Source: Actinomyces procaprae
Lineage (GTDB): Bacteria; Actinomycetota; Actinomycetes; Actinomycetales; Actinomycetaceae
Direction of reading: 5' to 3'
DNA length: 64,000 nucleotides
NCBI RefSeq assembly: GCF_004798665.1
Contig: NZ_CP039292.1
Span: 3,534,001 to 3,598,000, forward strand
The notes under the pieces were generated by a model that worked only from the letters and a program-made list of their open reading frames with translations, searched no databases and had not been told where the DNA came from. How positions within the stretch are numbered: the stretch's first letter is position 1; each line of letters opens with the position of its first letter. Position numbers and translations under genes: made by a program. This document shows positions 52,899 to 62,149 of this stretch, in pieces.

Positions 52899-54389
52899 AT
52901 GCAGCACCGCACGCAGGACACGAGCTACATCTCCACCCGGGGCGGCATGCCGCCCGCCGGGTTCTTGGATGTGCTCCTATCGGGACTGGCCCCCGACGGC
53001 GGCCTGGCCGTCCCCGCCGAGGTCCCGCACATCAACGCCACCACCCTGGAGGACTGGCGTCCCCTGAGCTATCCGGAGCTCGCGGCCGAGGTCATCGGGC
53101 GCTATGCCACCGACGTCTCGGCCGCGGACCTGCGCGCGCTCACCGCCGCCGCCTACGGCCCGGAGCACTTCCCGGCCCCGGTGGTTCCGCTACGCCCGGC
53201 GGACGCCGTCGCCGAGGGGCTGACCCTGGTGGGACTGTCCGAGGGACCGACCATGGCGTTTAAGGACCTGGCCATGCAGTTCCTCGGCCAGGCGATCCCC
53301 TACACGCTGCGCCGGGAGGGCCGGGTGCTCAACATCCTCGGCGCCACCAGCGGTGATACCGGCTCGGCCGCGGAGCACGCCTTCCGCGGCCGCGACGGCG
53401 TCAGCGTCTTCATGCTGTCTCCGCAGGGGCGCATGAGCGACGTGCAGCGCGCCCAGATGTACTCCCTGGCCGATCCCAACATCCACAACATCGCCGTCGA
53501 AGGCGTCTTCGACGACTGCCAGAACCTGGTCAAGGCGATCAACAACGATCCCGCCTTTAAGTCCGAGTACGCCATCGGCGCGGTCAACTCCATCAACTTC
53601 GGGCGCATCGCCGCCCAGGTTGTCTACTACGTGTGGGCCTGGTTGCGCGCCTCGGATGGCGTAACGGGGGGCGGCGCCGGGGCGGCGGGAGCCGACGGCG
53701 GCTCTGCCATCGAGCCCAGTTCATTCCGCGTGGACGTGGCCGTGCCCAGCGGCAACTTCGGCAACATCTACGCCGGCCACCTGGCACGCACCATGGGCGT
53801 GCCCATCCGCCGCCTTATCCTGGCCACCAATGAGAACAACGTGCTGGACGAGTTCTTCTCCACCGGCGTCTACCGGCCGCGCACCGGTGCGCAGACCCTG
53901 GCCACCTCCAGTCCCTCCATGGACATATCCAAGGCCTCCAACCTGGAGCGCTTCATCTGGACGCTGCTGGGACCGGAAGAGTTCCAGTCCCGCTGGCCGG
54001 CGCTGGAGCGCACCGGAGTACTGGACCTGTCCGACCGGCTAGCGCGGCTGCGCGAGGACTTCGGCTTCGTCTCCGGCACCTCCACACATGCCGATCGGCT
54101 CGCCGCCATCCGGCGGGTGCACGATGCCACCGGCACCCCGATCGACCCGCACACCGCCGACGGCGTCACGGTGGCACTGCGGGTCATGGAACGAGGTTTC
54201 CCGACCCTGGTGCTGGAGACCGCCCGCCCGGAGAAGTTCCCTGAGACGGTGGCCGAGGCCCTCGGCGCCCCTCAGCCCGTTCCCGACGCGATTCGCCGCC
54301 TGCTCGACGCCGAGCAGCACGTGGTCGATATCCCTTGCGACGAAAGCCGCCTGCGCGCACTCATTGCCGCAGACGCCCTTCACGCTTGA
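52899..54389 (+). CDS. thrC: Threonine synthase
   Basis: Converts O-phosphohomoserine to threonine with PLP. The 496-residue product has the ThrC N-terminus (YISTRGGMPPAGFLDVLLSG), the PLP lysine in GPTMAFKDLAMQFLG (about residue 118), and the conserved ATSGDTGSAAEHAF and AVPSGNFGNIYAG. This is the longer class. GGAGGG precedes the ATG. A terminator with an embedded parS follows. The 360 bp upstream hold a TAGGAT -10-like box (52857) and a small CTCCTC/GAGGAG hairpin near 52613, and no gene. Confidence 0.96.
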   Translation: MQHRTQDTSYISTRGGMPPAGFLDVLLSGLAPDGGLAVPAEVPHINATTLEDWRPLSYPELAAEVIGRYATDVSAADLRALTAAAYGPEHFPAPVVPLRPADAVAEGLTLVGLSEGPTMAFKDLAMQFLGQAIPYTLRREGRVLNILGATSGDTGSAAEHAFRGRDGVSVFMLSPQGRMSDVQRAQMYSLADPNIHNIAVEGVFDDCQNLVKAINNDPAFKSEYAIGAVNSINFGRIAAQVVYYVWAWLRASDGVTGGGAGAAGADGGSAIEPSSFRVDVAVPSGNFGNIYAGHLARTMGVPIRRLILATNENNVLDEFFSTGVYRPRTGAQTLATSSPSMDISKASNLERFIWTLLGPEEFQSRWPALERTGVLDLSDRLARLREDFGFVSGTSTHADRLAAIRRVHDATGTPIDPHTADGVTVALRVMERGFPTLVLETARPEKFPETVAEALGAPQPVPDAIRRLLDAEQHVVDIPCDESRLRALIAADALHA

Positions 54390-54415
54390 CGGGTCTTCAC
54401 CTCAATTGACGACAG

Positions 54416-54457
54416 GGGGCCGCGAGAGTGTTTCACGTGAAACATCCTCGCGGCCCC
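54416..54457. terminator. thrC terminator with embedded parS site
   Basis: GGGGCCGCGAG (54416-54426) pairs with CTCGCGGCCCC (54447-54457). After a 2-nt mismatch, the apex is TGTTTCACGTGAAACA (54429-54444), a perfect parS. On the plus strand TT follows. It serves as both a hairpin terminator and a ParB-binding site. Confidence 0.85.
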
Positions 54458-54461
54458 TTGA

Positions 54462-54477
54462 TGTTTCACGTGAAACA
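54462..54477. promoter_or_regulatory. parS site
   Basis: TGTTTCACGTGAAACA, a perfect 16-bp ParB-binding palindrome, 33 bp from the parS inside the thrC terminator. Confidence 0.95.
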
Positions 54478-54699
54478 TCCCGAACACCGCAACGCCACCC
54501 GACTCTCAATCCCGGAGACTCGCGTACACATGCTCTCAACCGCGCTGCCGCCGAACGCCGAGTCACTACACCTGACCTTCGTATCACGTTGGTTGAGGAC
54601 GAGGTCGCCGCAACCGGAGCACTGCACCCTCCCATGAGGCGCCCGGTACAGCCAGCGTGCCGCCTGCGCAGCGACGAATCATGACGCGCTCGAGCGCCA

Positions 54700-54823
54700 T
54701 TCAGCATCGGCTCCGCATGCCCGCCCCAGCAGCTCACAAGGGACGTACCGGACGCCGAGCACCTTCAGCATCGGCTCCGCCCGCCCCAGCAGCTCACCAC
54801 GGAGGCACCGGACACCGAGCAAC
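54700..54823. repeat. 64-bp imperfect direct repeat, two copies
   Basis: Two imperfect copies start at 54700 and 54764, each with TTCAGCATCGGCTCCGC and CCGCCCCAGCAGCTCAC. No gene is visible here. This is part of the decayed region 54.5-57.2 kb. Confidence 0.7.
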
Positions 54824-55101
54824 CCCGCACCGATCCCGAAATCCCTCCATCCGCACACGCCCCGAGCGTGGGGCGCTCGTAGCTGGTTCGGGAAGCGACG
54901 CGGCCCAGTGCGCGTCCGTAACAGCGCGCCAAGGCGCCTGGTCGTGTTGTGTGGGTTGTTTGTGCCGGTGGGGCGGTATCGGCGATGTGGGTGGCGTTCC
55001 GATAGCGGGTGGCGAGTTCGTCGTATCTGGTTGCCACGAGACCCAAGCTTGAGTGGGCTGCGTGGGGCCGTCGAGGGGTGAGTGGGTCTTGACGCCGCCC
55101 C

Positions 55102-55647
55102 GTTGGACCGGTCACGCCCCGATGGACCGCCGCAACCGGTGTGTTATGTCTCAGGACATCGGTGACAGTTCGGGGGTGTTTGGTGGTGACACTTCGGGCC
55201 TGATTGGGGCATGAGCTCAACGAACCGTCGTGTTGATCCCCGTGTGCGCCTGGCGATCGTCCAGTGGCCTGACGACGCCCTCGTACGGGGGCGGTGGCCG
55301 CCTCTTGCGACCGGCGCGCCATCGGCTGGTGACTCCTGGCGCCTGACCGGGTCGGCGTGCTGCAGCCGTAAAGCGGGTCCTGACCCGACGACGAAGCCCT
55401 GGATCGCCGACGCTGCTGTATAGGCCCCCGGGCTGTCCCCGGCCGAATCTAGCCGTGGGTCACAGCGGCCGCCACCACGACCCCCAGCCCAATCTCCAAC
55501 CGCGCCGGCCCCGCAAACCGCCACAACTGTCACCGATGTCCTGAGGCAGAACTGTCACCGATGTCCTGAGACATCACACCGCCGCAACCGGTGGCTACGG
55601 CGGTCCAAGCGGGGCACAGGGGTCCAACGGGGGCGCAGGGGTCCAAC
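55102..55647. repeat. Inverted half-site array D (GTTGGACC, 2 + 3), split by an insertion
   Basis: GTTGGACC 55102 and GATGGACC 55121 on the left; GGTCCAAG 55602 and GGTCCAAC 55621 and 55640 on the right; 19-bp spacing. The 439-bp IS remnant at 55140-55578 sits in the centre. Removing it and one copy of the 13-bp target repeat rejoins CCGCCGCAACCGG to TGGCTACGGCGG, very like the centre of array C. Confidence 0.85.
55140..55578 (+). mobile_element. Remnant of an IS481-type insertion sequence
   Basis: Terminal inverted repeats: left TGTGTTATGTCTCAGGACAT followed by CGGTGACAGTT; right end the inverse of TGTGATGTCTCAGGACATCG followed by GTGACAGTT, plus an internal second copy. They are flanked by a 13-bp direct repeat CCGCCGCAACCGG (55127-55139 and 55579-55591). 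Inside, 55211-55423 begins SSTNRRVDPRVRLAIVQWPDD, the start of an IS481-family transposase, but the DDE core is deleted. It cannot move by itself. Confidence 0.8.
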
Positions 55648-55949
55648 CGGCTGGCTCAACGGCCACGCACACAAACACCCAACCGCGCACCCCTTCGGAG
55701 CAGTCGCCATGACCGACCATCCTGAGCCGCCATACGACGGTGGTCGGCCCCCGTCCCACCACCATCCACCGCGTACCACCCGTCCGACACGCGCGGCGCG
55801 TGCGTGACGTGCCCCGATAACCGTGCTGGCAGGCCATATCCGTCCGACACGCGGCGCGTGCGCGGCACTCGAATCGCCCGGCTCGGACTGCATTGACTAC
55901 TCGCTCTGCGCCGACGGCCCCTGACGCCCTCCGATGGCACGCCGCGCGA

Positions 55950-55965
55950 TGTTTCACGTGAAACA
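55950..55965. promoter_or_regulatory. parS site
   Basis: TGTTTCACGTGAAACA, a perfect copy, in non-coding DNA between the IS481 and IS110 remnants. Confidence 0.95.
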
Positions 55966-56469
55966 TCCACCCCCCATTTGGCGCCCGTGCCACAGATGCG
56001 AGGCCTTAGGTTGGTTGATCTGAACCCCGGACTCCGAGTGCGAGTTGGCGGGATCGAGCCTTACTGGGGGCAACGGCAAGGCACCGAGGAAACTTCGCCA
56101 TTCCAGCGCGTGCCCCTCTCCTCGCATTCAACTTGGTGATTCCGGTGGCCGGGCCGGATGGGCGCTTACTGCCTGATGCCCTGCCCCTGCCTATGCAATG
56201 ATCCGCGCGGTGTTGTCACCGGCAGTGGCGGACGGGCGGGGAAGCGGTGATTTGGGGAACGACCCGCCGCAGCGCGGTTGGCTCTGACGCTGGTGTGGGT
56301 GCTGGGCCGTCCGCCTGGCAGGGTGAGCACCAACGCCCGGACGGATGCGGAAGGTGAACTAGGACCTCGACGTGCTCGTCGGTGCCGGGCGCGTGTAAGG
56401 CGCGGCACCGGGTCAAGACCATCACCGGGGCGCTAAGACGCCGTTCAACACGTACCCTCCCAACGAGCC

Positions 56470-56537
56470 GGGTCGGCCGCGGGAGGTCTGTGCGCGCCTG
56501 GACGGGTCGGCCGCGGGAGGTCTGTGCGCGCCTGGGC
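56470..56537. repeat. 34-bp tandem duplication at the edge of the IS110 remnant
   Basis: Two copies of a 34-bp unit (GGTCGGCCGCGGGAGGTCTG followed by TGCGCGCCTGG) start at 56471 and 56505. This is probably a replication-slippage event in decaying DNA. Confidence 0.8.
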
Positions 56538-57078
56538 GAGCGCGGCCGCGTCGTGGTCGTTGTTCGTTGACCAGCTGACAACGATCGGCGCCCTGGCGGT
56601 GGCGGTCGCGGTGACTCAGGCGATGGACGGCACCGTCGACTGCCTGCCGGCCTCTATATGCGCCGTACCGCCAACCTGACCTCGGGCAGTGCCAGAACCA
56701 ACGCGAAGGACACCGCAGTTGTCGCCAACGCGGCCCGCACTTTGCCCCGAACACGACGAGCCTCTTACTACTAAACCTTGATGCCGAAGGCGCCCGCTGT
56801 CACCGCCTGGAGGCCGGCGTCGATGCCCTCGCACGTCAGAGCGCGGTCGTGTCCGGCGCCGACGCTGCCGTGAGCTGCCCACCCGACATCGGTCGGCTCA
56901 TAGTCCGCAACAAGCGCCTCAAGCGGGCGATACTCCCGTCAGCCCTCGCCTCTCCCACATCCGAGCCAGCGTCTCCGGCCCCGCGTCCGGGGCCTACCAC
57001 GACCGCGAACACGCCTGGAGCGAAGGCGAGCACCAGCCTTCATTCGTCATCGCCCGCCTCCGCGCAACCATCACATAG
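56530..57078 (+). mobile_element. Degenerate IS110-family transposase remnant
   Basis: Fragments in several plus frames match IS110 transposases in the expected order. ERGRVVVVVR and FVDQLTTIGALAVAVAVTQA (N-terminal DEDD domain) come first. Next is MRRTANLTSGSARTNAKDTA followed by VVANAARTLPRT, then NKRLKRAILPSAL, then GAYHDREHAWSEGEHQPSFV to a stop at 57078. Most of the middle is missing, and at least three frameshifts separate the parts. It is inactive. Confidence 0.75.
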
Positions 57079-57102
57079 GAGCACACGCCCTCACTCGAAC
57101 GA

Positions 57103-57118
57103 TGTTTCACGTGAAACA
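57103..57118. promoter_or_regulatory. parS site
   Basis: TGTTTCACGTGAAACA, a perfect copy, 25 bp after the IS110 remnant. Confidence 0.95.
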
Positions 57119-57199
57119 TCCGGCCACCACGGGCCGTCCGTGCCGATCCGGCCGGTGACCGCGCAACACGTGCCAACCGAGGGGAGCGCCGCCGAAGGA

Positions 57200-57215
57200 T
57201 GTTTCACGTGAAACA
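57200..57215. promoter_or_regulatory. parS site in the leader of the aminotransferase gene
   Basis: TGTTTCACGTGAAACA, a perfect copy, 67 bp upstream of the GTG start at 57283. Bound ParB here could affect the promoter. Confidence 0.95.
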
Positions 57216-57282
57216 TCACCGAATACACCATGCGTGGCAGACTTGTGCACGATGACGAACACCCGCCGGGAGGGAAAGACAC

Positions 57283-58590
57283 GTGACTGAGACGAACCCA
57301 CAAAGAGGCAACCGGCTGGATCCCTGGCTCGACTCCTACGCCACCCGAGCGTACGGCCTGCGTGAGTCCGAGACCCGCTCACTATTCGCCGTCGCTTCAA
57401 GGCCGGAGGTGGTCTCGCTTGCCGGCGGTATGCCGAACCTGAAGGACCTTCCTCTTGACGCGCTGGCAGAGGCGACCGCCCGCATGATCCGCAAGGACGG
57501 CGGCAAGGCACTCCAATACGGCAATGGGCAGGGGCTGCCGCGACTGCGCGAGCAGATTCCCGAGGTAATGGCACTCGAGGGCATCGACGCCGATCCCGAG
57601 GACGTCGTCATCACCACCGGCTCCCAGCAGGCGGTCGACCTGGTCACCGAGCTGTTCATCGACCCCGGCGACGTGATCCTCACCGAAGCTCCGACCTACG
57701 TCGGATCGCTGTCGATCTTCTCCACCTACCAGGCCGACATCCAGCAGGCCCCGATCGACGCCGACGGTGTCATTCCCGAAGCCCTGGAGCAGACACTTGC
57801 CGACCTGGAGCGCCAAGGGCGCCGAGTGAAGTTCTTCTACTGCCTGCCCAACTTCCACAACCCGGCCGGCGTCACGCTCTCGGAGGAGCGGCGCCCGCAG
57901 GTGATCGACATCTGCCGCCGCCACCACGTCCTCATCATCGAGGACAACCCCTACGGTCTCCTCGACTTCCAGGGACGCACCCACACGGCGCTTAAGACGC
58001 TGGCACCTGACGACGTCGTCTACCTCGGATCGTTCTCGAAGATCTTTGCCCCCGGATACCGAGTCGGCTGGGCGGTTGCCCCGCCCGCGGTGCGCGACAA
58101 GATGAAGCTCGCCTCCGAGGCCGCCATCCTGTGCCCGAGCTCCGTCGGCCAGTTCTCAATCTCCACGTACCTGGACAACTTTGACTGGCGCGGCCAAATC
58201 AGCGAATTCCGGTCCATGTATCGCCGTCGACGCGACGCCATGGTGGACGCTCTTTCCGAGTTCATGCCCATGTGCACGTGGAACGTGCCCGAGGGCGGCT
58301 TCTACGTGTGGGTGAAGCTTCCCGATGGCCTCGACGCCAAGGAGATGCTGCCACGCGCCGTCACCAACCTGGTCGCCTACGTCTCCGGGACGGCCTTCTA
58401 CGCGGGCGGCCGTGCAGGACGCGACCATATGCGCCTGTCCTTCTGCTATCCCGAACCGGTGGACATCCGCGAGGGAGTGCGCCGCCTCTCCGAGGTCGTC
58501 ACCCACGACCTCGACCTCATCAAACTATTCGGACCTGCCTGCCAGCGCCCATCGGGCGGCGTTTCAGCGCCGTCGCCGGATCAGGTCTGA
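57283..58590 (+). CDS. PLP-dependent aminotransferase (2-aminoadipate/aromatic, MocR-like fold I)
   Basis: A 435-residue class I/II aminotransferase. SLAGGMPNLKDLPLDALAE is the N-terminal substrate lid; the PLP lysine is in YLGSFSKIFAPGYRVGWAV (about residue 252); YCLPNFHNPAGVTLSEERR is the family block. No GntR-type DNA-binding domain is attached. GTG start with AGGGAAAG upstream. It lies 43 bp before the ligase gene and is probably co-transcribed with it. Substrate uncertain. Confidence 0.9.
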   Translation: MTETNPQRGNRLDPWLDSYATRAYGLRESETRSLFAVASRPEVVSLAGGMPNLKDLPLDALAEATARMIRKDGGKALQYGNGQGLPRLREQIPEVMALEGIDADPEDVVITTGSQQAVDLVTELFIDPGDVILTEAPTYVGSLSIFSTYQADIQQAPIDADGVIPEALEQTLADLERQGRRVKFFYCLPNFHNPAGVTLSEERRPQVIDICRRHHVLIIEDNPYGLLDFQGRTHTALKTLAPDDVVYLGSFSKIFAPGYRVGWAVAPPAVRDKMKLASEAAILCPSSVGQFSISTYLDNFDWRGQISEFRSMYRRRRDAMVDALSEFMPMCTWNVPEGGFYVWVKLPDGLDAKEMLPRAVTNLVAYVSGTAFYAGGRAGRDHMRLSFCYPEPVDIREGVRRLSEVVTHDLDLIKLFGPACQRPSGGVSAPSPDQV

Positions 58591-58633
58591 CACCGTTACC
58601 GCCCACCCGCAGTTCGAACTCAAGGAGCCCCTC

Positions 58634-59623
58634 ATGCCCGACTCATCCGACACCCCTGACATCACACCTGACAACGCCGCGAGTGAACCACTTCGGATCG
58701 CAGTACTCGCCGGCGGCCTCAGCCACGAGCGCGAGGTCTCCTTGCGCTCGGGGAACCGGGTCATGAATGTACTCAAGCACTTGGGGCACACCGTGGTCCT
58801 GCTCGACGTCGACGCCCGGACCATCCCCTCCCTCAAGGCCTTCAGCCCCGACGTCGTCTGGCCGCTGGTACACGGCGGCCACGGTGAGGACGGCGGGCTC
58901 CAGAACGTACTGATCGCACTCGGTCTTCCTTATGTGGGCACGCACTCGGACGGCTGCCAGCGCGCATCCTTCAAGCCCACCGCCAAGGCATCCGTGCGCG
59001 CAGCCGGGGTGCTCACGCCGGACTCCGTCACCCTCCCGAAGGCCTACTTCAGCCAGCTCGGCGCACAGGACGTACTGGGCGTCGTCGCCGGGCACCTCGG
59101 CCTCCCGGTCGTCGTCAAGCCGAATCAGGGTGGCTCCGGGCTAGGGGTCTCCTACGCGTCAAACGCCGACGAACTGCGCAGCGCCATGGTCTCCTGCTTC
59201 GCCTACGACGAGCGCGCCCTGATCGAGAACTACGTCGAGGGGACCGAGCTCGCGGTCTCTGTGGTTGACACCGGAGACGGTCCTCGCGCCCTCCCTCCCG
59301 TGGAAGTCGTCTCCCAGGGCCGCTACGACTTCGACGCGCGCTACAACCCCGGCCGGTCGGAGTACTTCGTGCCGGCCCGTCTGGACCAGGACGCACTGAA
59401 CACCGTGCAGGAGATGGCGGTGACGGTCCACCGTTCCCTCGGCCTGGGCAACCTCTCGCGCACCGACCTGATCCTCGACGGCGACGGACAGCCTTGGTTC
59501 ATCGACGTCAATGTCATCCCGGGCATGACCGCGATGTCATTGTTCCCCATGGCCGCGAAGGCGGCGGGAGATCTGCCGGAGCTCTACGATCAACTGGTGC
59601 ACAATCCAGCGGTGCGCCCCTGA
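58634..59623 (+). CDS. D-alanine--D-alanine ligase family protein
   Basis: A 329-residue ATP-grasp enzyme. LRIAVLAGGLSHEREVSLRS near the start is the Ddl signature; PVVVKPNQGGSGLGVSYA, then LIENYVEGTELAVSVV, and WFIDVNVIPGMTAMSLFP at the C-terminus are ATP- and Mg-binding blocks. It may make D-Ala-D-Ala for peptidoglycan; whether it is the main Ddl or a paralogue cannot be told. AAGGAG precedes ATG 58634; the longer open frame overlaps the aminotransferase gene and is not used. Confidence 0.88.
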   Translation: MPDSSDTPDITPDNAASEPLRIAVLAGGLSHEREVSLRSGNRVMNVLKHLGHTVVLLDVDARTIPSLKAFSPDVVWPLVHGGHGEDGGLQNVLIALGLPYVGTHSDGCQRASFKPTAKASVRAAGVLTPDSVTLPKAYFSQLGAQDVLGVVAGHLGLPVVVKPNQGGSGLGVSYASNADELRSAMVSCFAYDERALIENYVEGTELAVSVVDTGDGPRALPPVEVVSQGRYDFDARYNPGRSEYFVPARLDQDALNTVQEMAVTVHRSLGLGNLSRTDLILDGDGQPWFIDVNVIPGMTAMSLFPMAAKAAGDLPELYDQLVHNPAVRP

Positions 59624-59651
59624 GACCACACCACCTCGGCGCCAACTGAAT

Positions 59652-59695
59652 GGGGAGGGCCGCGATGTTTCACGTGAAACATCGCGGCCCTCCCC
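59652..59695. terminator. Perfect 44-bp palindrome: bidirectional terminator with parS at its centre
   Basis: GGGGAGGGCCGCGATGTTTC continuing to CAC (59652-59673) is perfectly inverted at 59674-59695. The middle 16 bp (59666-59681) are a perfect parS. It lies between convergent ligase and parB genes. Confidence 0.9.
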
Positions 59696-59815
59696 GTATC
59701 TCCGCGCCTCCGCGTCAACGACTCACACAGAACCGCGTACGTGCATTCTCACCGATACGACCGCCCAACCCCGGAACCACCCGAGGCGGCTCACCGTCCT
59801 GGAGCGGTCGGCCGA

Positions 59816-61141
59816 TCAACCCTCGTCGAGCGAGGTTCCGGGAGCCAGGGCCTCGACTATCCGAGCCAGGTCCTCATCCCCGGCGAACTCGATCGTGATG
59901 CGTCCCTTCTTCGCGCCGCGTGTCACCTTCACCCGGGTGTCGAAGGCGTCCGACAGTCGCGTGGACAACGCCGGCAATGGCGTATTGCGCGCACGTGACG
60001 CCGTCGGCACGCGGGGCACGTCATTCGACTCGCCGTAGAGTGCGACGATCTCCTCCGTGGCCCGCACCGAAAGACCCTCCGCAACCACTCGCTGAGCAAC
60101 ACGCTCCATGGCCGCAGCGTCCGGCAGGCCGAGAAGCGCCCGCGCATGTCCCGCGGAAAGCACCTCTGCGGCGACTCGCCGCTGCACCAGCGGAGGCAGC
60201 TTCATCAGGCGCAGAGTGTTGGAGATCTGTGAGCGCGACCGTGCGATCTTCGCCGACAGCTCCGCCTGCGTGCAGTCGAAGTCCTCGAGTAGTTGCTGGT
60301 AGGCCGCGGCCTCCTCAAGGGGGTTGAGCTGAACCCGGTGAAGGTTCTCCAGCAGGGCGTCGCGCAGAAGCTCCTCATCAGCCGTGTAGCGCACCACCGC
60401 CGGTATGGTCTCCAGCCCGGCCTCCTTGGCGGCGCGCAGACGGCGCTCGCCCATGACCAGCTCATACTCAGCCGCCTCACCGTCGCTGCCGGACGCCTCG
60501 CCGAACTCGCCCTCGGCCGCACCCGTCGTCGACGCCACGGTGGCCGCATCATCCACCCGGCGCACGACAATCGGCTGAAGCAGGCCCACCTCCTTAATGG
60601 AGTTCGCGAGCTCGGCGATGTCGTCATCATCGAATACCTGGCGCGGCTGCCTCCGGTTGGGCACGATCATCTCAACCGGCAGCTCCGCGAAAGTCGCACC
60701 CGGGACCGGGACGAGCTCGGCATCAGCGGAGTCGGTGTCTGCCTCCGCCGCAGATGTTTCACGTGAAACATCGCCCGGGTGCGAGGAACCCGGTTCTGAC
60801 GCCGCCGAGTCCCCGGCGGCATCCGCCGCTGCGTCGGCCACAGCGGTCGCCGCAGTGGACTCGGGTGCCGCCGCACCGGAGTCCGCACTCGTAGGTGACT
60901 CGGCCGACCCGGCCTGACGCGCACGGCCCGTGGATCGCCGCGACCGCTTCGACGGGGCGAGCAGAGTGGCGGCGATGTCATCCGCGCGCCGTGGCGCGGC
61001 CTCGACGGCGTCGGCGACCCCGTCGCGCGCCTCGGGGAAGAACACGTCCGACGGCCGCCGCGCAGGATTCTCCACCTGCGCATCCGGAATGAGTGCCTGT
61101 AGCCCGCGACCCAGGCCGCGCTTCTTCTGTGCCATGGTCAT
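59816..61141 (-). CDS. parB: Chromosome-partitioning protein ParB
   Basis: A CTP-dependent DNA clamp that loads at parS and organises the origin. The 441-residue product has a short N-terminal ParA-stimulating stretch ([14 protein letters not shown]) and a long variable acidic Ala/Ser-rich insert (about 25-150). The ParB/Srx CTPase core follows ([28 protein letters not shown]), then a KorB helix-turn-helix ([20 protein letters not shown]) and a C-terminal dimer domain. The insert contains a parS site. It overlaps parA by 4 bp. An ATG two codons in (61135) is an alternative start. Confidence 0.96.
   Translation of the reverse strand: MTMAQKKRGLGRGLQALIPDAQVENPARRPSDVFFPEARDGVADAVEAAPRRADDIAATLLAPSKRSRRSTGRARQAGSAESPTSADSGAAAPESTAATAVADAAADAAGDSAASEPGSSHPGDVSRETSAAEADTDSADAELVPVPGATFAELPVEMIVPNRRQPRQVFDDDDIAELANSIKEVGLLQPIVVRRVDDAATVASTTGAAEGEFGEASGSDGEAAEYELVMGERRLRAAKEAGLETIPAVVRYTADEELLRDALLENLHRVQLNPLEEAAAYQQLLEDFDCTQAELSAKIARSRSQISNTLRLMKLPPLVQRRVAAEVLSAGHARALLGLPDAAAMERVAQRVVAEGLSVRATEEIVALYGESNDVPRVPTASRARNTPLPALSTRLSDAFDTRVKVTRGAKKGRITIEFAGDEDLARIVEALAPGTSLDEG
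60755..60770. promoter_or_regulatory. parS site inside the parB coding sequence
   Basis: TGTTTCACGTGAAACA, a perfect copy, encoding DVSRETS within the variable insert of ParB. In other actinobacteria and in Bacillus, a parS inside the par genes is known. Confidence 0.95.
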
Positions 61142-62055
61142 GCCTCCGTCGACTCTTCCGGCTGGTCGGCGGCGGCATCGACGCCGCGCGCAGCGATCTC
61201 CAGCGCGAGCTTCTTGTATGCGACCGCACCGGTCGACCGCGGGTCCCAGAACACCACCGGGGAGCCGAATGAGGGTGCCTCCGCCACCCGCACCGAGCGA
61301 GGAATGCGGGTGGTGAGCGTCGCCGCGGGAAAGTAGGTGCGTACCTCCGCCTCCACCTCCTTGGCGAGAGTCGTGCGGTTGTCGAACATGGTGAGCGCGA
61401 TCATGGACACGTTCAGCGTGGGGTTGTGGATCTGGGCGATGCGCTCGACCGACCGCGTCAGCAAGGCCAGTCCCTCGAGCGCGTAGTACTCCGCCTGCAT
61501 GGGGATGAGCACCTCGCCCGCCGCGACGAAGGCGTTGATGGTCATGATGCCCAGGCTCGGCGGGCAGTCGATGAGGATGTAGTCGATGCGCGCCTCACCC
61601 CGTGACTCCCGGTCCCGCAGGTACTCCTCCAGCGCCAGCCGCAGGCGCGCCTCGCGCTGCGCGGAGTTGATGAGCTCGATCTCCACGGCGGCGACGTCGA
61701 TGGTGGAGGGGACGCACCACAGCGTCTCGGCGAAGCGGGTCTGCACGGCGACGTCCTCAATGCGGGCACCCTCCACCAGCACGTCATAAATGGACGCCTG
61801 GTCCTCGTCGTGCTCGACGCCCAGCGCCGTCGAGGCGTTGCCCTGCGAGTCCGCGTCGACAACGAGCACGTGCAGGCCGGCCTCGGCCAAGGCGGCGGCC
61901 ACGTTCACCACGGTTGAGGTCTTTCCGACACCGCCCTTCTGATTGGCGACCGCGATGATACGGGTGTGCTCGGGCCGAGGGAACCCGCCCTCGGCCACCT
62001 CATCCAGGGTTGAGCGGTCAGCGCGGAGCTGATCGAAAATGGACGATCCTGACAA
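61138..62055 (-). CDS. parA: Chromosome-partitioning ATPase ParA
   Basis: A Walker-type ATPase that moves ParB-parS complexes. The 305-residue product has a deviant Walker [13 protein letters not shown] (about 36-47), [10 protein letters not shown] and IDCPPSLG. The start is a TTG at 62055, preceded by AGGAGAA at the right distance. It is translationally coupled to parB. It lies 94 bp after rsmG on the same strand. Confidence 0.96.
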   Translation of the reverse strand: MSGSSIFDQLRADRSTLDEVAEGGFPRPEHTRIIAVANQKGGVGKTSTVVNVAAALAEAGLHVLVVDADSQGNASTALGVEHDEDQASIYDVLVEGARIEDVAVQTRFAETLWCVPSTIDVAAVEIELINSAQREARLRLALEEYLRDRESRGEARIDYILIDCPPSLGIMTINAFVAAGEVLIPMQAEYYALEGLALLTRSVERIAQIHNPTLNVSMIALTMFDNRTTLAKEVEAEVRTYFPAATLTTRIPRSVRVAEAPSFGSPVVFWDPRSTGAVAYKKLALEIAARGVDAAADQPEESTEA

Positions 62056-62149
62056 TCTGCTTCTCCTACGGCGACATCCCGGCGCGTACGCCGATTCGGC
62101 CGCTTCAGTCTACGTGAGAAGCAGGTATCACCCGGTCAGCATCACCCGG

